From Parazoarcus communis SWub3 = DSM 12120 (lineage in GTDB: Bacteria > Pseudomonadota > Gammaproteobacteria > Burkholderiales > Rhodocyclaceae): a stretch of DNA of 64,000 nt. The stretch is from assembly GCF_003226565.1 (NCBI RefSeq), contig NZ_QKOE01000017.1:36144-100143 (forward strand). The letters run 5' to 3'. Made by a program: the position numbers and the translations under genes. Shown piece after piece: positions 49,997-60,063 of the stretch (positions within the stretch are counted from its first letter, which is position 1; the number at the start of each line of letters is the position of its first letter). Below the pieces are notes generated by a model. The model ran no database searches. It was not told where the DNA came from and worked only from the letters and a program-made list of their open reading frames with translations.

Positions 49997-52378
49997 TCAA
50001 TTGCGCAAGGGTTTGCCGGTTTCCAGCATGTGCGCGATGCGTTGCTGCGTCGGCTTGGTTTTCAGCAGTTCGACGAACTGGGCGCGCTCGACGTCCAGGA
50101 GCCACTGCTCGCTGACCTGCGCATTCGACTCCACCTCGCCCCCACACAGGGCGGTGGCTGCGGCACGCGCCACCCGGTAATCATGGGCGGAAATGAAGCC
50201 GCCCTCGGCCATGTTCACCAGCATCAGCTCGCAGGTCGCAATACCGTTGCGGCCAGCCACCGTCACCTTGCGCGACGGCAGGGGAGGCCGCCATGCCGAC
50301 TCGGCCAGCGCACGCGCACGCCGGATCGATACATGCAGCAACTCCGCTGCGTTGAACACCACATCATCGCCAGCCCGGCCAAAGCCCAGTTGAATTGCCT
50401 CCAGCCCGCTCTTGGCCACTGTGGCCATCGCAATCGTCTGGAACGCGTTCTGGATGTAGGGAAACACATCCCCGCCCGCGGCACGCTGCGCCATTGCATG
50501 GGCCTGCAAGGCAAACTCCTTGCTGCCGCCCCCCGCCGGAATCAAGCCCACACCGGCCTCGACCAGGCCGACATAGCTTTCCAGCGCCAGCACCCGGTGC
50601 GCCGCATGCATCGCAAACTCGCAGCCGCCGCCCAGTGCCATGCCCTGCACCGCAGCCACCACCGGCACCTGCGCGTGCTTGATGGCCATTGAGGTGCGCT
50701 GGAACTTGTCCACCATACGCTCGAGCAAATCGAACTGCCCGGCCCGGCAGGCCTCGCCCACCTGCTGCAGGTTGGCGCCGACCGCAAACGGTGCCTCGTG
50801 CCAGATCACCAGACCGTCAAGCTCGCGCTCGGCACGGGCGATGGCTTCCAGCATGCCCTCCATCACCTCGTCACCAATGGTGTGCATCCTGGAGGTGATC
50901 GACACGATGCCAATGCGCGCATCCTGGTCCGGACGCCGCCACAGGCGCACCCCGGCGTTCTCCCACAGTGTTTCCCCGCGTGGAGAGGGCGACTCGCCCA
51001 GCACGCGCTCGGGGTAAAGCTGGCGCTGGTACACCGGCAAACCGGTGCGCGGACGCAACTGCTGTGCCGATGCACTGAAGGAACCCTCCGCCGCATGCAC
51101 CCCGTCACGCTCGAACACCCACGCCGGCAAGGGCGCCGCCGCCATTGCATGGCCGTGCTCGATATCCTCTGCCACCATGCGTGCGATCTCGCGCCAACCG
51201 GCCGACTGCCAGGTCTCGAACGGCCCTTGTGCCCAGCCAAAGCCCCAGCGCATCGCCAGATCGACATCGCGAGCGTTGTCAGCGATGTCGGCCAGATGCA
51301 CCGCGCAGTAGTGGAATACGTCGCGGAAGATCGACCACAGGAACTGCGCCTGTGGGTGCGGGTGCGCCGCCAGCTGGGCAAACTTCTCTGCCGGATTGCG
51401 CAGCTTGAGGATGTCCTCCACGTCAGGAAGGACCTCACCCGCGCTGTCGCGGTAATCACGCAGGGCCAGATCCAGCACCTGGATCTGCCGCCCCTGCTTG
51501 CGATAGATGCCGGCACGCGTCTTCTGCCCGAGCGCGCCCTGGGCAATCAGGGCCTGCAACCAGTTGGGCACGCAGAAGTGTGCATGCCAGGGGTCCTGTG
51601 GCAAGGTCGCCTGCATGGTGCCAACCACATGCGCCAGGGTGTCCAGCCCGACCACATCGGCGGTACGGAAGGTGGCGCTCTTCGGGCGGCCGATGCGCGG
51701 CCCGGTCAGCAGATCGACCTCGTCAAAGCTCAGCCCCAGCCGGATCGTGTGATGCATGACGGCCAGGATCGAGAACACCCCGATCCGGTTGGCCACAAAG
51801 TTGGGCGTGTCCTTGGCCCGTACGATGCCCTTGCCCAGGCGGGTCACCAGCCAGGACTCGAGCGCGTCGAGCATCCCGGGCGCACTCTGCGAAGTCGCAA
51901 TCAGTTCCACCAGCGGCATGTAGCGTGGCGGATTGAAAAAATGGATGCCGCAGAACCGGCTACGCTGCGCCGCAGGCATGCCCGCCGCCAGGGCCTCGAT
52001 CGACAGCCCCGAGGTGTTGGAGGCGAAGATCGCATCGGGCTTCAGAAACGGCGCCACCCGGGCATACAGGTCGAGCTTCCATTCCATCTTCTCGGCAATC
52101 GCCTCGATCACCAGGTCGCACTCTGCGAGCCGCGCCAGGTCGTGGTCGTAGTTGGCGGCTTCGATATGCTGCAGCCGGTCGCGCGTCGCCAGCGGCGCGG
52201 GGTCGAGCTTCTTCAGGCCCGCCAGGGCCTTGTCGATGACGGTGTTGGGGGCGCCTTCGCGCGCCGCCAGGTCGAACAACAGCACCGGCACATCGGCATT
52301 GGCGCAATGGGCGGCGATCTGCGCACCCATCACGCCGGCACCGAGCACGGCCACCTTGCGGATGATCAGTCGGGTCAC
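49997..52378 (-). CDS. 3-hydroxyacyl-CoA dehydrogenase/enoyl-CoA hydratase with dehydrogenase first
   Basis: 793 residues from the GTG at 52378, which has AGGAG seven bases upstream. The order is reversed relative to E. coli FadB. Residues about 3-190 are the NAD-binding dehydrogenase (VAVLGAGVMGAQIAAHC, catalytic His in GIHFFNPPRYMPLVE), then dehydrogenase C-terminal domains. At about 500-690 lies a crotonase domain with both hydratase Glu residues (GGGCEFAMH; YVGLVEAGVGLIPAGGG). This layout is that of FadN/FadB-like proteins of many bacteria. Paired with the following thiolase gene. Confidence 0.95.
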   Translation of the reverse strand: MTRLIIRKVAVLGAGVMGAQIAAHCANADVPVLLFDLAAREGAPNTVIDKALAGLKKLDPAPLATRDRLQHIEAANYDHDLARLAECDLVIEAIAEKMEWKLDLYARVAPFLKPDAIFASNTSGLSIEALAAGMPAAQRSRFCGIHFFNPPRYMPLVELIATSQSAPGMLDALESWLVTRLGKGIVRAKDTPNFVANRIGVFSILAVMHHTIRLGLSFDEVDLLTGPRIGRPKSATFRTADVVGLDTLAHVVGTMQATLPQDPWHAHFCVPNWLQALIAQGALGQKTRAGIYRKQGRQIQVLDLALRDYRDSAGEVLPDVEDILKLRNPAEKFAQLAAHPHPQAQFLWSIFRDVFHYCAVHLADIADNARDVDLAMRWGFGWAQGPFETWQSAGWREIARMVAEDIEHGHAMAAAPLPAWVFERDGVHAAEGSFSASAQQLRPRTGLPVYQRQLYPERVLGESPSPRGETLWENAGVRLWRRPDQDARIGIVSITSRMHTIGDEVMEGMLEAIARAERELDGLVIWHEAPFAVGANLQQVGEACRAGQFDLLERMVDKFQRTSMAIKHAQVPVVAAVQGMALGGGCEFAMHAAHRVLALESYVGLVEAGVGLIPAGGGSKEFALQAHAMAQRAAGGDVFPYIQNAFQTIAMATVAKSGLEAIQLGFGRAGDDVVFNAAELLHVSIRRARALAESAWRPPLPSRKVTVAGRNGIATCELMLVNMAEGGFISAHDYRVARAAATALCGGEVESNAQVSEQWLLDVERAQFVELLKTKPTQQRIAHMLETGKPLRN

Positions 52379-52434
52379 TGGGGTCTCCTCATGCGGGGGC
52401 GGCACGCCGACTTGGCGCCACCGCCTGCCCGGGG

Positions 52435-53721
52435 TCAGAAGTGGTGATTGAGCTGCAGCGAGAAGATGTTGACCGAAGTCTCGAACTCGCCGCGCACGAA
52501 CTGGGTGGTGCCCGTGGTACCAAGCACCGTCTGGCGATTGATCTTTGCCTTGTCAAAGAACAGGTGGGCGTAACCGACATCCACCGATGTCTGCTTGTTC
52601 AGCTTGTAGTTGAAGCCGAACGCCAGCCAGGTACGGTCCGAATCCGGCAGGCGCACGGTACGGTCGCTGGCGCTGCGGATCGGCGACTGGTCGTAGGCGA
52701 CGCCGGCCCGCAGGCGCAGGGCGTCGGAGTACTGGTACTGGGCACCGACACCCACACGGTAGCTATCCTTGAAGCCCAGGTGCTCGTCGGTCAGCAGCGC
52801 ACCGGTGTTGCGATTCGTCACCCGCAAGGATGGAATGGAACTCCAGCCCGTCCAGGTGTAGTCGGCCAGCAACTCCAGGCGATCGCCGATGCGTTGCGAC
52901 ACCGCCAGCGAGGCGCTGTCCGGCAGCTCGATCTTGACCTGTACCGGCGTCGAACCGGCCGGGTTCTTCGACTTGCCCTCAACCTTCAGATCGATGGACG
53001 AGCGGTAGGTCAGGCCAATGCGGGTGGTCGGCGTGACCTGGAACATGGCGCCGGCATTCCAGCCATAACCGGTGTCGTGTCCGGACAGCTTGTTCTCAAC
53101 ATCCACGGTCGCCGGTAGTGCGGCAGTCACCGGAATCTTGCTGCGCAAGTCGGCCTCGAAGCGCACCACGTTCACACCAAAGCCCAGCGACACCTGCTGA
53201 TTGACCTTCCACGCCACCGAAGGATTGATATTGATCGCCTTGATCTCGGAATAGCTGCCCTGGTAACGGCCGATGAAAGCGTCATCCCATTCGGTCGCAT
53301 TGCCGAAAGTGGGCGACACGCCCACACCGACACGCCAGTCAGGCGTGATCGACATCGCCCAATAGGCCGCTGGCAGATAGGACTGGCCGCCCGCCTGACC
53401 GCCGTCGCCACCCAGTGGATACGCCGGCGCTGGCGGCGCGGCAAGGCGCAGGGCGTTGGATCCCCGGTCCTTGAACTCCAGCGACCGGTCAAGCACGGTC
53501 AAGGCACCCGACAGGTGATGCCCCTCGGCAAGATAGGTCATCCCCGCGGGGTTGAAGAAAATCGTGCTGGCATCCTCAGCCACCGCCGCGGCGCCCGCAT
53601 AGGCATAGCCGGTGCCCGCGCCGTTCTGATTCTGCAACTGAAAACCCGCCGCCAGCACCCCGCTCGACGCGAAACTGCCAACCGCCAGTGTGATCCACAA
53701 CGCAAGCCTGTTTGGTTTCAT
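52435..53721 (-). CDS. fadL: FadL-type outer-membrane long-chain fatty acid transporter
   Basis: 428 residues. A signal peptide ends near SSGVLA-AGFQL. The N-terminal hatch contains EDASTIFFNPAGMTYL, with the NPA motif of FadL proteins. A 14-strand barrel follows, ending SLQLNHHF, a terminal Phe as expected for barrel assembly. AGGAG precedes the start. It supplies substrate to the enzymes around it. Confidence 0.94.
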   Translation of the reverse strand: MKPNRLALWITLAVGSFASSGVLAAGFQLQNQNGAGTGYAYAGAAAVAEDASTIFFNPAGMTYLAEGHHLSGALTVLDRSLEFKDRGSNALRLAAPPAPAYPLGGDGGQAGGQSYLPAAYWAMSITPDWRVGVGVSPTFGNATEWDDAFIGRYQGSYSEIKAININPSVAWKVNQQVSLGFGVNVVRFEADLRSKIPVTAALPATVDVENKLSGHDTGYGWNAGAMFQVTPTTRIGLTYRSSIDLKVEGKSKNPAGSTPVQVKIELPDSASLAVSQRIGDRLELLADYTWTGWSSIPSLRVTNRNTGALLTDEHLGFKDSYRVGVGAQYQYSDALRLRAGVAYDQSPIRSASDRTVRLPDSDRTWLAFGFNYKLNKQTSVDVGYAHLFFDKAKINRQTVLGTTGTTQFVRGEFETSVNIFSLQLNHHF

Positions 53722-53792
53722 CCTTTCGTCTCCTCTTATAGATATGACCGGACGTGCGTCTCTTCACCCCCGGGTACTGCACGGCATCGCAA

Positions 53793-54203
53793 TCACTCCG
53801 CCGGTATTGGCCGCTTGCGGCCCTTGTCGTCGAGTGCGACATAGGTCAACCGCGCTTCGGTCACCTTCACCACGACCGGGTTCTCGGGGTCTCGCTCGGC
53901 ATAGACCTCGACATCGACGGTGACCGAGGTCCGCCCCAGCGACACCACATCCGCATAGAAGCTGACCAGATCACCGACCGAAACCGGCTGCTTGAACACA
54001 AAGGAATTCACCGCCACCGTCGCCACCCGCGACTTGGCCCGCCGCCGTGCCGGAATCGCACCCGCGATATCGACCATGGCCATGATCCAGCCACCAAATA
54101 CATCTCCGGCGGGGTTCAGGTCGGCGGGCATCGGCATCACCCGCAAAGCCGGCTGACGACCATCGGGAAGCGCGGTATCAAGATCATTCACGGGGCTCAT
54201 CAT
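53793..54203 (-). CDS. Acyl-CoA thioesterase, YciA-like hot-dog
   Basis: 136 residues. The hot-dog helix is NPAGDVFGGWIMAMVDIAG with the conserved Asp; SFVFKQPVSVGDLVSFYADV and TSVTVDVEVYAERD follow. Hydrolyses acyl-CoA to free acid; range unknown. Its start overlaps the preceding FadJ-type gene by ATGA. In this operon it could relieve CoA sequestration. Confidence 0.9.
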   Translation of the reverse strand: MMSPVNDLDTALPDGRQPALRVMPMPADLNPAGDVFGGWIMAMVDIAGAIPARRRAKSRVATVAVNSFVFKQPVSVGDLVSFYADVVSLGRTSVTVDVEVYAERDPENPVVVKVTEARLTYVALDDKGRKRPIPAE

Positions 54204-56212
54204 CCATCCTTGTTATTTGCAATTTGCATACAATCAGACAAAATCGGCGACTCGCCCATCCGGACTTTCCCGGAGGACTGCTGGAAATGCATCGGCCCTC
54301 CCGTCCAGGGTGCAAAGCCGGTACCAAAGATCACCCCGGCATCGGCCAAATCGGCGTCAGCCACCACACCAGCCGCCACGCAACGGCGGGTCGCCTCCAG
54401 CAAGGGGGCCAGTACACGCTCGGCCAATCCCGCCAGCGCAGTGGCCTTGCCCTTCTGCGGCTTGCCGTCCATCCAGCGGTAATAGCCTTCGCCGCTCTTG
54501 CGACCCAGCTTGCCGGCATCCACCAGTGCCTGCAGACGTGGCGGCACCGCCGCCCCTTGGGTCAAGGCCTTGCCCGCGGCCAGCGCGATGTCCAGGCCCA
54601 CGGTGTCGACCAGCTCCACCGGCCCCATCGGCATGCCAAAGTCCACCAGTGCGGCATCCACCGTCTCTGGTGCGATCCCCTCCTCGACACAGCGCAGGGC
54701 CTCCAGCATGTAGGGGCCCAGCACCGCATTGACCAGGAAGCCGGGGGCACTTCTCACCGGCAAGGGCAGCTTGTCGAGTTGACGTACAAAGGCGGCGGCG
54801 CGCTGCAGTGCGGCTTCGGCCGAGGCCTCGCCCTGCACCACTTCCACCAAGGGCATCATCGCGACCGGGTTGAAGAAGTGGATGCCCACCAGGCGGGCCG
54901 GATCCGCCAGCACGGTAGCGATGTCTTCCAGCCGCAGGCTGGAGGTATTGCTGGCCAGTACCGCGTCGGGTCTGGCCCGGCGTTCAATGTCGGCAAAGAG
55001 CGCACGCTTGGCCTCAAGATTCTCGAAAATGGCCTCGATCACCACGTCCGCCCGCGCCACCCCATGCCCTTGCGGGTCGGCGATCAAGCGGTCGAGGGCA
55101 AAGCGCAGCTCGCGCCGGTCGCCCTTCAGCTTGCGCTCGAACAGCTTCGCGGCGCGGGCGATTGCCGGCGCGATACGCTCCACCGTCTGGTCCTGCAGCG
55201 TCACGGTCAGGCCGCGTAACGCACAGACCGCGGCGATGTCACCCCCCATCACACCGGCACCCACCACGTGGACGTGACGGGGCACAAAATCCCCCCCTTT
55301 GCCGAAGGACTTCAGACGTTCCTGCAACTGGTACACCCGCACCAGGTTCTGTGTGGTCGGCGACGCGAAGATCACCTCCAGCGCCGCGGGGTCATGCGCA
55401 GGCACCGCCAGCGCGTCCCCCCCGAAGCGCGCCCAGATGTCGATGATGGCGTAAGGCGCCGGATAGTGCTCGCGGCGCGCCCGGCTCGCCACCTGCTTGC
55501 GCGCACGGGCCGCCACCACAACCCTGAACGGACCGTTCAACACGCGTGCCATCCACGGCAGGGTTCGTGGCGCAGCACCAGACAACAGGCGCATGCGTGC
55601 GGCACGCTCCATCACCCGCGGCGGCACGCAGTCATCCGCCAGACCGATCCGCTTGGCCTTTCTGGCATCCACCGGCTTGCCGGTCAGCATCAGGTCCAGC
55701 GCCAGCGCCGGCCCAATGCGCTGCGGCAGTCGTTTCATGCCACCCCAGCCCGGCACAATGCCAAGCATGACTTCGGGCAGCGCCAGCCGGGTCGCCGGCT
55801 CATCCACCACGATGCGATAGCGGCAGGCCAGTGCCAGTTCCAGCCCACCGCCCAGGCAATGTCCGCGGATCAAGGCCAGCGTGGGGTAGCGGACCTTTGC
55901 CAGACGTTCGAATAATTGCCACCCCCGTGCCACCAGGGCACGTGCCGCAGCCGGCGAATCCAGCCGGGTAAATTCTTCGATATCGGCGCCGGCAATGAAA
56001 CCCGCAGGCTTGGCCGAGGTCATCACCAGGCCCAGCGGCGGCGCTGCGTCGAGCGCATCCAGCACCCGGGCAAACTCAGCCATGACATCGGCCGACAGCG
56101 TATTGGTACTGCTGCCTGCCTTATCGAATGCCAGCCATGCGATGCCGTCCGGTTCGCGGCGCAGGTGCCAGTGCGTAAAGGAGCAGCCGATATCATCCAC
56201 AATCGCATTCAT
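54200..56212 (-). CDS. FadJ/FadB-type enoyl-CoA hydratase/3-hydroxyacyl-CoA dehydrogenase
   Basis: 670 residues, slightly short for FadJ (about 710). Residues about 15-200 form a crotonase domain with both Glu residues (GGGLELALACRY; LPEVMLGIVPGWGG). Residues about 300 onward form the dehydrogenase (VHVVGAGVMGGDIAAVCALRG; catalytic His in GIHFFNPVAMMPLVEVV). Standard hydratase-first order, unlike the other fused enzyme downstream. ATGA overlaps with the thiolase and thioesterase genes. Confidence 0.95.
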   Translation of the reverse strand: MNAIVDDIGCSFTHWHLRREPDGIAWLAFDKAGSSTNTLSADVMAEFARVLDALDAAPPLGLVMTSAKPAGFIAGADIEEFTRLDSPAAARALVARGWQLFERLAKVRYPTLALIRGHCLGGGLELALACRYRIVVDEPATRLALPEVMLGIVPGWGGMKRLPQRIGPALALDLMLTGKPVDARKAKRIGLADDCVPPRVMERAARMRLLSGAAPRTLPWMARVLNGPFRVVVAARARKQVASRARREHYPAPYAIIDIWARFGGDALAVPAHDPAALEVIFASPTTQNLVRVYQLQERLKSFGKGGDFVPRHVHVVGAGVMGGDIAAVCALRGLTVTLQDQTVERIAPAIARAAKLFERKLKGDRRELRFALDRLIADPQGHGVARADVVIEAIFENLEAKRALFADIERRARPDAVLASNTSSLRLEDIATVLADPARLVGIHFFNPVAMMPLVEVVQGEASAEAALQRAAAFVRQLDKLPLPVRSAPGFLVNAVLGPYMLEALRCVEEGIAPETVDAALVDFGMPMGPVELVDTVGLDIALAAGKALTQGAAVPPRLQALVDAGKLGRKSGEGYYRWMDGKPQKGKATALAGLAERVLAPLLEATRRCVAAGVVADADLADAGVIFGTGFAPWTGGPMHFQQSSGKVRMGESPILSDCMQIANNKDG

Positions 56213-57495
56213 TGCACCGTCTCCACCAGCATCGCGCCACCCTGCCCACCGCCGATGCAGATGCTGGCCACACCCCGGCCACCGCCCTGCCGGCGCAGCA
56301 CATTCACCAGATGCAGCACGATGCGCGCACCGCTTGCGCCTACCGGATGGCCCAATGCCACCGCCCCACCGTCCACATTGAGGCGGTCGGACAATGGCGC
56401 CCCAGGCGCCTGCGCCAGGCCAAAATGCTCACGGCAATAGCGCTCATCCTGCAGCGCCCGCAGGCAGGCAATCACCTGCGCAGCAAAGGCCTCGTTGATC
56501 TCCCAGGCATCCAGGTCGCGTGGCTGCAGACCGTGGCGCTGCAGCAGCGGCACTGCGGCATGCACGGGCCCCAGCCCCATCTGGTCCGGCGCCAGACCGG
56601 CCCATTCGCTATCGACGATGCGGGCCAGGGGCTGCAGACCGAAGCGCTCCACAGCCGCCGCCGAGGCCAGCACCAGCCAGGCGGCCCCATCGGTGATCTG
56701 CGAGCTGTTGCCCGCTGTCACCTGGCCATACTGCTTGTCAAAAAAGGGCTTGAGCTTGGCCAGCCCCGCCGGCGACGCATCGCGGCGCAATCCGTCATCC
56801 GCCTTGTACACCGTGCCGTCGCGGTCGATCAGCGGCACGATCTCGGCATCGAAATGGCCTGCATCCTGTGCGGCAGCGACACGCTGGTGGCTCTGCACCG
56901 CATAAGCGTCCATCTGCTCGCGGCTGATGCCAAAGGTCCAGGCCAGATTCTCGGCGGTCTGGCCCATCAACTGGCCAACGATGGGGTCGGTCAACCCCTT
57001 CATGATGCCGATCACCGGCGCCAGGTTGCCCAGGCGGAAGCGGCGCAATTGCGCCACACGGGCACCGGTGGTCTTCGCCGCATACCAGCCCGACAGCCAG
57101 CGCACCATCGCATCGGAGAACAACAGCGGCGCCCGCGACAATGCATCCACCCCGCCCGCCAGGACCAATTGCGAGCGTCCGGCTCGGATGTTGTTCATCG
57201 CCGAATCCAGCGCCTGCATGCCGCTGGCGCAGTTGCGCATCACCGTCCATCCCGGCACCTTCAAGCCGCAGCCCATGCGCAGCGCCACCACCCGGCCAAT
57301 GTTCACCTCGTCCGGAGAGGGACTGGCGCACCCCAGGATGACTTCGTCGAGCTGGTCCGGGTCAAAACGCTGGCGCATCAGCAAGGCACGGCCCGCAGTG
57401 GTGGCCAGATCCGCCGCGGCGAAGGGCCCGGGGGCATTGCGCGCCTTCAGGAAAGGCGTGCGAGCCCCATCGATGATGTAGATATCCTGGCTCAT
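56209..57495 (-). CDS. Acetyl-CoA C-acyltransferase, FadI-type
   Basis: 428 residues from the ATG at 57495; a GTG at 57510 would overlap the fadE stop as GTGA and cannot be excluded. Nucleophile Cys in MRNCASGMQALDSAMN, His in GGAVALGHPVGASGARIV, second Cys in SICIGGGQGGAMLVE. Its length above 400 and partnership with a FadJ-type enzyme suggest the FadI class. Confidence 0.94.
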   Translation of the reverse strand: MSQDIYIIDGARTPFLKARNAPGPFAAADLATTAGRALLMRQRFDPDQLDEVILGCASPSPDEVNIGRVVALRMGCGLKVPGWTVMRNCASGMQALDSAMNNIRAGRSQLVLAGGVDALSRAPLLFSDAMVRWLSGWYAAKTTGARVAQLRRFRLGNLAPVIGIMKGLTDPIVGQLMGQTAENLAWTFGISREQMDAYAVQSHQRVAAAQDAGHFDAEIVPLIDRDGTVYKADDGLRRDASPAGLAKLKPFFDKQYGQVTAGNSSQITDGAAWLVLASAAAVERFGLQPLARIVDSEWAGLAPDQMGLGPVHAAVPLLQRHGLQPRDLDAWEINEAFAAQVIACLRALQDERYCREHFGLAQAPGAPLSDRLNVDGGAVALGHPVGASGARIVLHLVNVLRRQGGGRGVASICIGGGQGGAMLVETVQ

Positions 57496-57506
57496 GCCAC
57501 TGCCGC

Positions 57507-59981
57507 TCACGCTGCTTCACGCAAGGCCGCGCCTTCGCACAGGCTGGCCTTCAAGCCGAAATCAAAGGGAAAGTCATCCACCCGGATCACCTTGTCACGC
57601 AACACCCCGCGCCGCTGCAGCAGCGCAAACTCGTCGGCATCGATCACCCCGGCCTCGAACGCCTGGCGCCACAGCGCATCCACCCCACCGCCAGCCGCCG
57701 CCACGAACTGGAAGCGCCCTGCCCGTTGCGCCTGCTTGACCTTGGTCTCGATCGGCTCCGCAGCCACCGTTGCCAGCAAGGCTGCCTCAAGCGCACCCAG
57801 CGGCTCTTCCACATCGGTCGGCAGATGCACGTCGGCGGTCAAGCGATCGCGGGTTGCGGACGGTTCGATCAGCAGGCGGGCAACGTCGTGCCCAAGGCGG
57901 TCCGACGGCACCACATAGGGGCGACCGAGCGGGAACACCACCAGACGGCGCAGCACCATCGCAAAGAAGCGGTTAGGGAAGTTGGCGATCACGCCTTCGA
58001 AAGCGTTCTGCGCGCGGAACATGCAATCCCAGATCGCCCAGTGCATCAGCGGCGCATCGGCGGCCTGGCGGCCTTCGGCCTCGTAGCGCTTCAAGGTCGC
58101 ACTGGCGAGATACATCAGCGACAGGATGTCGCCCAGCCGTGCGGAGAGTTTTTCCTTGCGCTTGAGCGCACCACCCAGCGTCCCCATCGAGATGTCCGCA
58201 ATAAAGGCGAAGGCGGCCGAGAAGCGTGTCAGCTGCTGGTAGTAACGCCGGGTCTCCGGCGCCACATCCGCCGGCACACTGACAAAGTGCGACCCCGTCA
58301 GCCCCATCACCGCCGCCCGCACACCACTGGAAATGGTGTAGCCGACATGCCCCCAGAAAGCACGATCGAAGGCCTGCAGATTTCCCTGCTGTGCGGCGTG
58401 CATCTCGTCCAGCACATAGGGATGGCAGCGGATCGCGCCCTGGCCGAACAGGATCAGGCTGCGGGTCAGGATGTTGGCCCCCTCCACCGTGATGCCGACG
58501 GGAATCTGCTGGTAGGCCCGCCCAAGGAAGTTCTGCGGCCCCAGGCAGATGCCCTTGCCGCCAATCACATCCATACCGTCGTTGACCGTCTGCCGCGCAC
58601 GCTCGGTGACGTGATACTTGACGATGGCCGAAACCACCGACGGCTTCTCGCCCAGGTCGATCGCCCCGGCGGTCATGATGCGCGCCGCGTCGCACAGGTA
58701 GGTGTTGGCGCCAATCCGGGTCAGCGCCTCCTCCACGCCCTCGAAACGGCCGATTGCAGTCTTGAACTGATAGCGCACCCGGGCATAGGCACCGACTGCA
58801 CGCGCCGTCAGCTTCTGCATGCCGGTGTTGGAGCCCGGCAGCGAGATGCTGCGCCCGGCGGCCAGACACTCCATCAGCATGCGCCAGCCCTGCCCCGCCA
58901 TCTTCGGCCCGCCAATGATGAACTCCAGCGGCATGAACACGTCCTGTCCGCGGATCGGTCCGTTCATCCAAACCGCATTGAGCGGGAAGTGACGGCGGCC
59001 GATCTCCACGCCGGGATGATCATGCGGCACCAGCGCGCAGGTGATGCCAAGGTCGGACTCGCCCCCCAGCAGACGATCCGGGTCATACAGACGAAATGCC
59101 AGCCCGAACACCGTGCACACTGGCGCCAGGGTGATATAGCGCTTGTCGAAGGACACCCGCATCCCCAGCACCTCGCGCCCCTGCCACGAGCCCTTGCACA
59201 CCACGCCGGCGTCGGGAATCGAAGCCGCGTCCGAGCCCGCCCACGGGCTGGTCAGCGCAAAGGCGGGAATCTCCTGCCCGCGCGCCAGGCGCGGCAGGTA
59301 ATGCTGCTTCTGCTCCGGCGTGCCATAGTGCAGCAACAGTTCGGCCGGCCCGAGCGAGTTCGGCACCATCACCGTCACCGCTGGCGCTGACGAGCGGGTC
59401 GACAGCTTGGTGATCACCTGCGAATGGGCATAGGCCGAAAAGCCCTTGCCACCGTATTCGCGCGGAATGATCATGCCGAGAAAACCGCGGTCCTTGATGA
59501 ACTGCCACACATGGGCCGGCATGTCCTGCTGCCGGGTCGCCTCCCAGTCCTGCACCAGCCGGCACAGCTCGTCGGTATCCTGATCGAGAAAAGCCTGCTC
59601 CTCGGCGTTCAGTGTGGGCCACGGATACGCTGCCAGCCGCCGCCAGTCCGGCCGCCCGCCAAACAGCTGCCCCTCCCACCACACCGTGCCCGCTTCAAGC
59701 GCATCGCGCTCGGTCTGCGACATCGACGGTAGCGCACGGCGAAAAGCCTTGAAAATGCGCGCACTGATCAACGCCCGCCGCAGGGGCACCACCAGAAACA
59801 CCGCAATCACCGCGACAAAGGCCAGGATCGCCCCCGCCGCCGTCCCCACCGCCCAGCCATCCAGCACGGCCATTGCCGCCAGCCATGCCACGCCGGCCAC
59901 CGCCCAGGCAAAAAGTGGCGCTCGCCCGTAGGCGAGCGCGCCTGCCAAGGGAGGGAGGGAAACCAGAAACCACCAGCTCAT
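57507..59981 (-). CDS. fadE: Long-chain acyl-CoA dehydrogenase, FadE-type
   Basis: 824 residues, the FadE class (about 810-830) rather than short mitochondrial-type enzymes. Two N-terminal membrane segments (about 1-80), then the flavoprotein domain with FALTSPWAGSDAASIPDAG and DVIGGKGICLGPQNFLGRAY, and a C-terminal DUF1974 extension. AAGGAG precedes the start. First enzyme of the operon, 82 bp after the TetR gene. Confidence 0.95.
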   Translation of the reverse strand: MSWWFLVSLPPLAGALAYGRAPLFAWAVAGVAWLAAMAVLDGWAVGTAAGAILAFVAVIAVFLVVPLRRALISARIFKAFRRALPSMSQTERDALEAGTVWWEGQLFGGRPDWRRLAAYPWPTLNAEEQAFLDQDTDELCRLVQDWEATRQQDMPAHVWQFIKDRGFLGMIIPREYGGKGFSAYAHSQVITKLSTRSSAPAVTVMVPNSLGPAELLLHYGTPEQKQHYLPRLARGQEIPAFALTSPWAGSDAASIPDAGVVCKGSWQGREVLGMRVSFDKRYITLAPVCTVFGLAFRLYDPDRLLGGESDLGITCALVPHDHPGVEIGRRHFPLNAVWMNGPIRGQDVFMPLEFIIGGPKMAGQGWRMLMECLAAGRSISLPGSNTGMQKLTARAVGAYARVRYQFKTAIGRFEGVEEALTRIGANTYLCDAARIMTAGAIDLGEKPSVVSAIVKYHVTERARQTVNDGMDVIGGKGICLGPQNFLGRAYQQIPVGITVEGANILTRSLILFGQGAIRCHPYVLDEMHAAQQGNLQAFDRAFWGHVGYTISSGVRAAVMGLTGSHFVSVPADVAPETRRYYQQLTRFSAAFAFIADISMGTLGGALKRKEKLSARLGDILSLMYLASATLKRYEAEGRQAADAPLMHWAIWDCMFRAQNAFEGVIANFPNRFFAMVLRRLVVFPLGRPYVVPSDRLGHDVARLLIEPSATRDRLTADVHLPTDVEEPLGALEAALLATVAAEPIETKVKQAQRAGRFQFVAAAGGGVDALWRQAFEAGVIDADEFALLQRRGVLRDKVIRVDDFPFDFGLKASLCEGAALREAA

Positions 59982-60063
59982 CGTTGTCTCCTTTCACCCG
60001 GCGCCGCGATCTTGGGGTCGCGCTATCGCCGTCAAGTTGAATGTGTCTCGTATCGAAGCCTGC

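Noticed and set aside
50798..52447. 549-codon plus-strand frame over the reversed FadB-type gene
   Set aside because: Antisense shadow of an intact enzyme.
57726..59390. 554-codon plus-strand frame over fadE
   Set aside because: Antisense shadow; no start signal and no domain.
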